This document shows, in pieces, positions 14,990-20,159 of a stretch of DNA of 20,159 nt. This stretch comes from Candidatus Neomicrothrix sp. UBA4742 (GTDB lineage Bacteria; Actinomycetota; Acidimicrobiia; Acidimicrobiales; Acidimicrobilacustridaceae). The stretch lies in the NCBI GenBank assembly GCA_002403895.1, contig DHIQ01000283.1, positions 513-20,671 on the forward strand. The letters are read 5' to 3'. The notes below the pieces were generated by a model. That model saw only the letters and a list, made by a program, of their open reading frames with translations, had not been told where the DNA came from and did not search any database. The first letter of the stretch is position 1; every line of letters starts with the position of its first letter. The translations under genes were made by a program, and so were the position numbers.

Positions 14990-15928
14990 TCAGTCCCTGC
15001 TCCGGAGCGAGAGGCCCCGCTCGTCCAGCTTCTGGATGACCTCGTCGAGCGACTTCTGGCCGAAGTTCGTGATGGCCAGCAGATCGTCCTCGCTCTTTTC
15101 GAGCAGCTCGCCGACGGTGTTGACCTGGGCTCGCTTGAGGCAGTTTCGGGGACGCTCGGACAGGTCGAGATCCTCGATGGGGAGGTCGAGATCGGGCGAG
15201 CCGGTGCTGGTACCGCTGACCTCACCGAGCTCGAGGCCCTGGGGCTCGTCGCTCATCTCCTCGACGAGCTGGACCAGCGTGCGCAAGGTGGAACCGGCCG
15301 AGGCCAGCGCCTCCCGGGCCGTGATCGAGCCGTCTGTCTCGACGTCGAGCACGAGCCGGTCGAACTCGGTGGATTGCTCGACGCGGGTGGGCTCCACCGA
15401 GAAGGTGACCCGGCGCACCGGCGAAAAGATCGAATCGACCGGGATCACACCGATGGTCGAAGAGGTCTTGTTCCGGTCAGCCGACACGTAACCGCGGCCG
15501 CGGCCGACGGTGATGTCGATGGCCAGGCGCCCCTTGGCATTCAGCGTGGCGATGCGGAGGTCCTTGTTGAGGATCTCCACGTCGCTGGTGGTCTGGATGT
15601 CAGCGGCGGTGACGTCCTTGGGACCCCGGGCGTCGAGGCGCAGGGTGACGGGCTCGTCGGCGTAGACCTGCATGACCAGGTCCTTCAGGTTCAAGATGAT
15701 ATCGGTGACGTCCTCGGTGACACCTCCGATGGTGTCGAACTCGTGGAGGGCGTCGTCGAAGCGCACCTGCGTGACCGCCGCCCCGGGAATGGACGACAGC
15801 AGCGTGCGCCGCAGCGAGTTCCCGAGGGTGTGGCCGAAGCCGGGCTCGAGAGGGCTGATGGCGAAGAGTTGACGATCGCCGTCAGCATCGCTGAGAGCTT
15901 CGACCTTGGGCCGCTGAATGACCAGCAT
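14990..15928 (-). CDS. rpoA: DNA-directed RNA polymerase subunit alpha
   Basis: Alpha dimerises to nucleate RNA polymerase assembly and contacts activators and upstream promoter DNA. The N-terminal domain (about 1-230) contains SPLEPGFGHTLGNSLRRTLL, the assembly signature, and LKDLVMQVY. A flexible acidic linker (GTSTGSPDLDLPIEDLD) leads to the C-terminal domain with NCLKRAQVNTVGELL and LDEVIQKLDERGLSL. Arg259 sits where E. coli Arg265, the main DNA contact, is found. The 312-residue length is normal. The ATG at 15928 has GAGGTAG upstream. The 100-base gap before it, after rpsD, contains a small 5-base-pair inverted repeat at 15945-15958 (GAATC/GATTC) and no clear promoter. Confidence 0.98.
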   Translation of the reverse strand: MLVIQRPKVEALSDADGDRQLFAISPLEPGFGHTLGNSLRRTLLSSIPGAAVTQVRFDDALHEFDTIGGVTEDVTDIILNLKDLVMQVYADEPVTLRLDARGPKDVTAADIQTTSDVEILNKDLRIATLNAKGRLAIDITVGRGRGYVSADRNKTSSTIGVIPVDSIFSPVRRVTFSVEPTRVEQSTEFDRLVLDVETDGSITAREALASAGSTLRTLVQLVEEMSDEPQGLELGEVSGTSTGSPDLDLPIEDLDLSERPRNCLKRAQVNTVGELLEKSEDDLLAITNFGQKSLDEVIQKLDERGLSLRSRD

Positions 15929-16028
15929 GTGCTTCTACCTCAGTGAATCGCGTGATTCTGTAGACCGAACAGGATGCGGTTGCCGTGACGGGAGGTGGTG
16001 ACCAGTGGGCCTGGGCGCCACGGCGGGG

Positions 16029-16646
16029 TTACTTCGAGTAAAGCTCGACGATGAGCTGCTCACGCACGGGCACGTCGATGTGCTCGCGCAGCGGCAGGTC
16101 GCGGACGGTGACCGAGAAGCCGCCGTCACCAGCCTCGAGCCAGGGTGGCGGCGTGCGGTCGAGCACGTCGGTGTTCCACTGCACGACGACCATCTCGCGG
16201 GACTTCTCCTTGAGCGTGATCACGTCGCCCTTGCGGACCCGGTAGCTGGGGATGTTTACCCGTTTGCCGTTGACCTGGACGTGGCCGTGACCCACGAACT
16301 GTCGGGCCTGCGGCCGCGTCGCCGCCCAGCCGGCGCGATAGGCGATGTTGTCGAGGCGCAGCTCCAAGAAGCGGAGCATGATCTCGCCGGTCACGCCGTC
16401 ACGGCGGTTGGCCTCTTGGTAGAGGTTGCGGAACTGGCGCTCGGTGAGGCCGTAGGTGAATCGGGCCTTCTGCTTCTCCTGCATCTGAAGCAGGTATTCT
16501 GAGACGTTGCCTCGGCGGCGGGTGCGCCCGTGTTCGCCTGGCGGGTAAGGGCGCTTCTCCAGGGCGATGGTCTCACCCTTGGTACCCCAGATGTTGGTGC
16601 CGAGACGGCGGGAGATGCGGGCCTTGGGCCCCGTGTAGCGCGACAT
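16029..16646 (-). CDS. rpsD: 30S ribosomal protein S4
   Basis: S4 is a primary 16S rRNA-binding protein, part of the mRNA entry site and in many bacteria a repressor of its own operon. The 205-residue protein starts MSRYTGPKARISRRLG and has KRPYPPGEHGRTRRR, EKQKARFTYGLTERQFRN, the S4 RNA-binding domain LDNIAYRAGWAATRPQARQF with VNGKRVNIPSYRV, and the tail VREQLIVELYSK. It has no N-terminal zinc cysteines, so it is the cysteine-free form, as in Mycobacterium. The ATG at 16646 is one base after the rpsK stop. A longer in-frame start at 16790 lies inside rpsK and is rejected. Confidence 0.98.
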   Translation of the reverse strand: MSRYTGPKARISRRLGTNIWGTKGETIALEKRPYPPGEHGRTRRRGNVSEYLLQMQEKQKARFTYGLTERQFRNLYQEANRRDGVTGEIMLRFLELRLDNIAYRAGWAATRPQARQFVGHGHVQVNGKRVNIPSYRVRKGDVITLKEKSREMVVVQWNTDVLDRTPPPWLEAGDGGFSVTVRDLPLREHIDVPVREQLIVELYSK

Positions 16647-16647
16647 G

Positions 16648-17046
16648 TCAGACCCTCCGACGCTTGGGCGGGCGGCAACCGTTATGGGGCACCGGGGTGA
16701 CGTCTTTGATACCCGTGACCTCGATGCCGGCGTTCTGGATCGACCGGATGGCCGTCTCGCGACCGGAGCCCGGCCCCTTGACCAGCACATCGACCTTGCG
16801 AACGCCGTGTTCCATGGCTCGGCGAGCGGCTTGCTCGGCGGCCATCTGGGCGGCGAACGGGGTGCTCTTGCGCGACCCCTTGAACCCGACGTTGCCGGCT
16901 GAGGCCCACGACAGCACGTTGCCGTCCTGATCGGTGATCGAGACGATGGTGTTGTTGAACGAACTCTTGATGTGCGCCACGCCGTAGGTGACGTTCTTGC
17001 GCTCTTTGCGGCGGGGGCGACGGCCCCCAGGGGGCGGCTTCGCCAT
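16648..17046 (-). CDS. rpsK: 30S ribosomal protein S11
   Basis: S11 forms part of the platform of the small subunit next to the E-site mRNA. The 132-residue protein has a proline/arginine-rich N-terminus, then [57 protein letters not shown] and the near-invariant end [17 protein letters not shown]. The ATG at 17046 shares one base with the TAA stop of rpsM (TAATG), so translation is probably coupled. It is a normal alpha-operon member. Confidence 0.98.
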   Translation of the reverse strand: MAKPPPGGRRPRRKERKNVTYGVAHIKSSFNNTIVSITDQDGNVLSWASAGNVGFKGSRKSTPFAAQMAAEQAARRAMEHGVRKVDVLVKGPGSGRETAIRSIQNAGIEVTGIKDVTPVPHNGCRPPKRRRV

Positions 17047-17423
17047 TATCGGGCCACCTTCTTCTTGCCGGCGACCGTCTTCTTCGGGCCCTTGCGGGTA
17101 CGGGCGTTGGTGTGGGTGCGCTGACCGCGGACCGGGAGCCCCTTGCGGTGACGGAGGCCCTGGTAGCAGCCGATCTCCATCTTGCGTTTGATGTCCTGGG
17201 ACACCTCACGGCGCAGGTCGCCCTCGACCTTGAGGCCCTGGTCGATCCACGAACGGATGCGGCTCACCTCTTCGTCGGTGAGGTCACGCACGCGGGTGTT
17301 GGGATCGATGCCGGTGGCCTCGCAGATCTTCTGCGACGTCGTCCGGCCGATGCCGAAGATGTAGGTGAGCGAGATCTCCAACCGCTTCTCGCGGGGGATG
17401 TCGACGCCAGAGATACGGGCCAT
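17046..17423 (-). CDS. rpsM: 30S ribosomal protein S13
   Basis: S13 sits in the head of the small subunit and contacts P-site tRNA and the bridge to the large subunit. The 125-residue protein begins [19 protein letters not shown] and contains [58 protein letters not shown] and the lysine-rich tail [20 protein letters not shown]. The ATG at 17423 directly abuts the TAG stop of rpmJ with no intervening base. Everything is typical in length and order. Confidence 0.98.
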   Translation of the reverse strand: MARISGVDIPREKRLEISLTYIFGIGRTTSQKICEATGIDPNTRVRDLTDEEVSRIRSWIDQGLKVEGDLRREVSQDIKRKMEIGCYQGLRHRKGLPVRGQRTHTNARTRKGPKKTVAGKKKVAR

Positions 17424-17537
17424 CTAGCCCTGCCTCTGCTTGTGGCGGGGGTTGGTGCAGATGACCTGAACCCGCCCGTGACGACGGATCACCTTGCACT
17501 TCTCACAGATGGGTTTCACGCTTGGTCGTACTTTCAT
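17424..17537 (-). CDS. rpmJ: 50S ribosomal protein L36, zinc-ribbon form
   Basis: This 37-residue gene encodes the smallest ribosomal protein. The translation is [14 protein letters not shown], then [18 protein letters not shown] and KQRQG, which matches L36 throughout. Cysteines at 11, 14 and 27 and a histidine at 32 are the zinc ligands, so it is the zinc-containing form. The ATG at 17537-17535 has AGGCGAG a few bases upstream. It lies between infA and rpsM as in most bacteria. The 93-base gap to infA contains an inverted repeat next to the ribosome binding site (17546-17564). Confidence 0.97.
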   Translation of the reverse strand: MKVRPSVKPICEKCKVIRRHGRVQVICTNPRHKQRQG

Positions 17538-17545
17538 GGGTCTCG

Positions 17546-17564
17546 CCTGAATCCTTGCTTCAGG
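17546..17564 (-). repeat. Inverted repeat in the rpmJ leader
   Basis: CCTGAA (17546-17551) and TTCAGG (17559-17564) form a perfect 6-base-pair stem with a 7-base loop. The downstream arm touches the AGG of the likely rpmJ ribosome binding site, so folding could reduce rpmJ translation. No known leader motif is recognised. Confidence 0.35.
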
Positions 17565-17630
17565 TACACCGGAGCAACTTCCCCCCGGCGGGCCGGCGCC
17601 CAGATGGCGTCCGCGCTCATTTGTGGTCGA

Positions 17631-17855
17631 CTACTTGTATCGGTAGGTGATGCGGCCTCGGGTGAGGTCATAGGGGGTGAGTTCCACCTGGACCCGGTCA
17701 CCAGGCAGGATGCGGATGTAGTGCATTCGCATCTTCCCGGAGATGTGGGCCAGCACCTTGTGCCCGTTCTCGAGTTCTACGCGGAACATGGCGTTCGGCA
17801 ACGGCTCGGTCACGGTCCCTTCCAGGACGATCGCGTCTTCCTTGGGCTTCGGCAG
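17631..17855 (-). CDS. infA: Translation initiation factor IF-1, probably starting at CTG
   Basis: IF-1 binds the A site of the 30S subunit during initiation. The 74-residue OB-fold protein contains [40 protein letters not shown] and [20 protein letters not shown], ending YRYK, so identity is certain. The family usually begins M-A/P-K-x-K five to eight residues before the AI-x-LEG strand. The only codon that fits is a CTG at 17855-17853, giving CTG-Pro-Lys-Pro-Lys-Glu. GGGAG lies at 17863-17867, seven bases upstream, an ideal ribosome binding site. No in-frame ATG or GTG exists nearby; a TTG about 40 codons upstream would add a non-family extension. Either CTG is used or the reading is wrong at this point. 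Confidence 0.95.
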   Translation of the reverse strand: MPKPKEDAIVLEGTVTEPLPNAMFRVELENGHKVLAHISGKMRMHYIRILPGDRVQVELTPYDLTRGRITYRYK

Positions 17856-17938
17856 CTTGCTACTCCCTACAACGTGAGTCTTGTGCCTGATCGGCTCCGG
17901 TGCGCGCCAACGCAGACGTGCTTCAGAGGCGAAGGGAA

Positions 17939-17967
17939 ACAATAGCGTCCCGCGCCCCACACTCCAA
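17939..17967 (-). promoter_or_regulatory. Predicted promoter of infA and the alpha operon
   Basis: In the 121-base gap between map and infA the minus strand has TTGGAG (17962-17967) and TATTGT (17939-17944) separated by 17 bases. The start would fall near 17932, giving a leader of about 75 bases. The -35 box is only half consensus, so this is a moderate prediction. The gap holds nothing else recognisable. Confidence 0.38.
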
Positions 17968-17976
17968 CTCGACAGC

Positions 17977-18747
17977 TCACGCTGAGCGGGTAAGGATCTC
18001 GGGACCGTTCTCGGTGACGGCGATGGAGTGCTCCCAGTGGGCCGAGAAAGCCCCGTCCGCGGTGACCACACCCCAACCGTCATCGAGCACGTACGTGTCG
18101 GGCCCCCCGGCGTTGATCATGGGCTCCACCGCGAAGACATTGCCCACGGCCAGGCGCGGGCCACGCCCCGGTCGCCCGTAGTTGGGGACCTCGGGTTGTT
18201 CGTGCATGGCCCGTCCGATGGCGTGGCCGACGTACTCGCGCACCACGGTGAACCCAGCCTGCTCGGCCACCGTCTGCACCGCGTGGCCGATGTCACCGAT
18301 GTGATTGCCGGGCAGCATCTGCGCGATCCCGGCATACAGCGACGCTTCGGTCACCTCGATGAGTCGGGTGGCCTCCGGGGTGATCTCACCCACGCCGGCG
18401 GTGAACGCCGCGTCGCCGTGCCATCCGTCGACGATCGCCCCGCAATCGATGGAGATGAGGTCCCCCTCACGGAGCACATAGCCATCGGGGATCCCGTGGA
18501 CGATCATGTTGTTGGGTGATGCGCAGATCACCGCCGGGAACCCGTGGTAGCCGAGAAAGTTCGACTGAGCCCCTCGCCGCTCGAGCACGTCGCGCCCCAC
18601 CTGGTCGAGCTCGAGCGTGGTGACCCCGGGCCGGATGGCCTGGCGGATGCAGTCGTGCATCTCGGCTACCACACCCCCCGCTCGCCGCATGACCGCGATC
18701 TCCTCCGGGGTGCGGATGGTGGTCCCCGACGACCGGGTCACCGTCAC
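17977..18747 (-). CDS. map: Methionine aminopeptidase, type I
   Basis: Map removes the initiator methionine from nascent proteins whose second residue is small. The 256-residue protein has the pita-bread fold with all five metal ligands: Asp101 and Asp112 in [18 protein letters not shown], His175 in [10 protein letters not shown], Glu208 in FAVEPMI and Glu239 in [10 protein letters not shown]. The spacing is identical to the E. coli enzyme. [10 protein letters not shown] supplies the substrate-contacting histidine. There is no N-terminal zinc-finger extension of the kind seen in a second actinobacterial Map. The start is a GTG at 18747, 12 bases after the adk stop, with GGTGG upstream; another GTG two codons later is possible. 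Confidence 0.97.
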   Translation of the reverse strand: MTVTRSSGTTIRTPEEIAVMRRAGGVVAEMHDCIRQAIRPGVTTLELDQVGRDVLERRGAQSNFLGYHGFPAVICASPNNMIVHGIPDGYVLREGDLISIDCGAIVDGWHGDAAFTAGVGEITPEATRLIEVTEASLYAGIAQMLPGNHIGDIGHAVQTVAEQAGFTVVREYVGHAIGRAMHEQPEVPNYGRPGRGPRLAVGNVFAVEPMINAGGPDTYVLDDGWGVVTADGAFSAHWEHSIAVTENGPEILTRSA

Positions 18748-18759
18748 CAGGCCACCGGC

Positions 18760-19401
18760 CTAGGAAGTACGGGCGTCGGTGGCGGCGATCAGGCGGGCCG
18801 ACACGTCCTCGGGACGTCCCAGCCCGTCGACGCTCACCAACAACCCATGCTCGGCAAACACCGCGATGGCCGGCACCGTGTCGCGCTCGTAGGCCTCCAG
18901 CCGGGCGGTGATGGCCTCGGGGGTGTCATCGGCGCGCTGGACGACGTCGCCACCGCACACGTCACACACCCACGCCACGGTGGGAGGCTCGGCGGTCGAG
19001 TAGATGGTCCCGCAGTTGCTACACACCCGGCGGCTGGAGAGGCGCTCGAGTACGACCCCTTGAGGAACCTCGAGATTCACCGCCAGGTCGATGGGGGTGA
19101 TCCCGACGAGCGCCTCGGCCTGGCCCACTGTCCGGGGAAACCCGTCGAGCAGGAACCCATCGGCGCGGACATCGTCGTGGTCGAAGCGCTCGGTAATGAC
19201 GCCCAGCATGATCTCGTCGGGCAACAGGGCGCCCGATTCGATATAGGTCTTGGCCTGGAGCCCGAAGGCGGTGCCCTCGGCCACTGCCTCGCGCAGCATG
19301 TCGCCGGTCGAGATGTGGGGAGCCCCGTAGTGCTTGGACAGGAGCACCGACTGCGTTCCCTTCCCCGCACCCTGCCGGCCGAACAGCACGAGCTTGATCA
19401 T
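18760..19401 (-). CDS. adk: Adenylate kinase, long form with zinc-type lid
   Basis: Adk interconverts ATP + AMP and 2 ADP. The 213-residue protein has the P-loop GRQGAGKGTQ (8-17), the AMP site ISTGDMLREAV, LLDGFPRT (84-91), and a long lid carrying CSNC (127-130) and CDVC (146-149). These four cysteines form the zinc site known from Gram-positive adenylate kinases. The P-loop has Arg-Gln where most have Pro-Pro, a mild variation. The long lid contrasts with the short 181-residue enzyme of Mycobacterium. The ATG at 19401 is preferred; a GTG directly before it (19404), overlapping the secY stop, would add one residue. Confidence 0.97.
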   Translation of the reverse strand: MIKLVLFGRQGAGKGTQSVLLSKHYGAPHISTGDMLREAVAEGTAFGLQAKTYIESGALLPDEIMLGVITERFDHDDVRADGFLLDGFPRTVGQAEALVGITPIDLAVNLEVPQGVVLERLSSRRVCSNCGTIYSTAEPPTVAWVCDVCGGDVVQRADDTPEAITARLEAYERDTVPAIAVFAEHGLLVSVDGLGRPEDVSARLIAATDARTS

Positions 19402-19403
19402 CA

Positions 19404-20159
19404 CTACTTCAGGAACCCTTCGTAGTTGCGCATCATCAGCTGGCTGTCGATCTGCTTCATCGTCTCGAGGGCGACACCCACGGCGATGAGGATCGAGATA
19501 CCCGAGAACGAGACGGTGTTGCCGGGCAGGTAATGGGTCAACAGCAAGGACGGGATGAGGGCCACCGAAGCGATGAACAACGCTCCCGGCAGCGTGATGC
19601 GGGACAGCACCTTGGCCAGGTAGCGCTCCGTCTGAGGCCCGGGCCGGATGCCGGGGATGAACCCGCCCTGCTTGCGCAGGTTGTCGGCCTGCTTGGCGGG
19701 GTCGAAGGTGATCGCCGTGTAGAAGTAGGCGAACCCGATGATGAGCAGGCCGAACACCACGACGTGGAGGATGGAGTCGGGCTTGACCAGGTGGTTGTTC
19801 ACGAACGACTGCACACTCGCACCCCAGCCGTCAGCGGGCAGCACGAACGACAACAGCTGCGGCAGGTACAGCACCGAGCTGGCGAAGATGATCGGGATGA
19901 CACCCGACTGGTTCACCTTCAACGGGATGTAGGTGCTCTGGCCACCGTACATGCGCTTGCCCACGACCCGTTTGGCGAACTGCACGGGGATACGGCGCTG
20001 GCCCTGCTCGATGAACACGATCGCCGTCAGGATGACCAGGAAGACGAGCAGGGTGAGGACCAAGACCAACACCCCGGCCTCGACCTTGATCTTGCCCAGT
20101 TGCGACGGCAGCGTCGACACCACCGAGGCGAAGATCAGCAGGGACATGCCGTTGCCGAT
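19404..20159 (-). CDS. secY: Preprotein translocase subunit SecY, C-terminal part, cut by window edge
   Basis: SecY is the channel of the SecYEG protein-export complex in the cytoplasmic membrane. About 251 C-terminal residues are visible, beginning at IGNGMSLLIFASVV, a conserved internal segment; the methionine there (20147) is not the gene start. Several membrane helices follow: LVLVLTLLVFLVILTAIVF, then the cytoplasmic loop GQRRIPVQFAKR, the region LKVNQSGVIPIIFASSVLY, VVVFGLLIIGFAYFYTAI, and LPGALFIASVALIPSLL. The cytoplasmic loop before the last pair contains RYLAKVLSRI. The end MRNYEGFLK is the standard SecY terminus. It precedes adk and map, the standard end of the spc operon. Confidence 0.98.
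   Translation of the reverse strand: MGNGMSLLIFASVVSTLPSQLGKIKVEAGVLVLVLTLLVFLVILTAIVFIEQGQRRIPVQFAKRVVGKRMYGGQSTYIPLKVNQSGVIPIIFASSVLYLPQLLSFVLPADGWGASVQSFVNNHLVKPDSILHVVVFGLLIIGFAYFYTAITFDPAKQADNLRKQGGFIPGIRPGPQTERYLAKVLSRITLPGALFIASVALIPSLLLTHYLPGNTVSFSGISILIAVGVALETMKQIDSQLMMRNYEGFLK

Noticed and set aside
13802..15946. A 714-codon open frame on the plus strand over truA, rplQ and rpoA
   Set aside because: All three minus-strand genes are certain, and the plus-strand translation has the composition of a shadow frame with no domain and no convincing start.
17856..18083. N-terminal extension of infA up to 18083
   Set aside because: The frame is open but overlaps map and encodes no IF-1-like sequence; the family length and the ribosome binding site support the CTG at 17855.

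Overview
The window is GC-rich (roughly two thirds G+C by eye) chromosomal core DNA in which every recognisable gene is on the minus strand. Read in the direction of transcription, from high to low coordinates, the order is secY (5' part outside the window), adk, map, infA, rpmJ, rpsM, rpsK, rpsD, rpoA, rplQ, truA, rplM, rpsI, glmM, a very long glmS-like gene, acpS, a bifunctional nnrE/nnrD gene, a CBS-domain gene, alr, a P1/DmpA-type (S58) aminopeptidase gene, a family 4 uracil-DNA glycosylase gene, tsaE, tsaB, rimI, tsaD and groES (3' part outside the window). This backbone (rplM-rpsI-glmM-glmS-acpS-nnr-alr-tsaE-tsaB-rimI-tsaD-groES) is the arrangement known from high-GC Gram-positive bacteria. 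Together with the cysteine-free S4 protein and the CIRCE element before groES, it points to an actinobacterium. A deep branch such as Acidimicrobiia is my best guess, but I cannot prove it from the sequence.

Region 1 (about 13650-20159) is the end of the spc operon and the alpha operon: protein export (SecY), nucleotide balance (Adk), N-terminal Met removal (Map), initiation factor 1, small ribosomal proteins, the RNA polymerase alpha subunit, L17 and the tRNA pseudouridine synthase TruA. A plausible promoter lies between map and infA, and infA appears to start at a CTG codon. Region 2 (about 7550-13745) starts from a second plausible promoter and carries rplM-rpsI, then glmM and the glmS-like gene for UDP-GlcNAc and peptidoglycan precursor supply, then acpS.

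Region 3 (about 244-7547) is a tightly packed housekeeping run in which several junctions are GTGA or TGATG stop/start overlaps. It covers NAD(P)HX repair, a CBS sensor, alanine racemase, a self-processing peptidase, a uracil-DNA glycosylase, and TsaB/TsaE/TsaD with RimI for tRNA t6A synthesis and ribosomal protein acetylation. Region 4 (1-236) is the groES control region with a perfect CIRCE (HrcA) operator and the start of groES. There is no intergenic stretch longer than about 125 bases, and I saw no mobile elements, tRNA/rRNA genes or CRISPR arrays.

The least ordinary item is the 1151-residue glmS-like protein. It keeps the catalytic residues of GlmS but has about 190 extra residues in the glutaminase domain and about 310 residues after the second SIS domain. 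The usual C-terminal lysine motif appears to sit inside the chain rather than at its end. Otherwise this is a conventional core-genome segment, and I do not see a hidden defence or mobile system in it.
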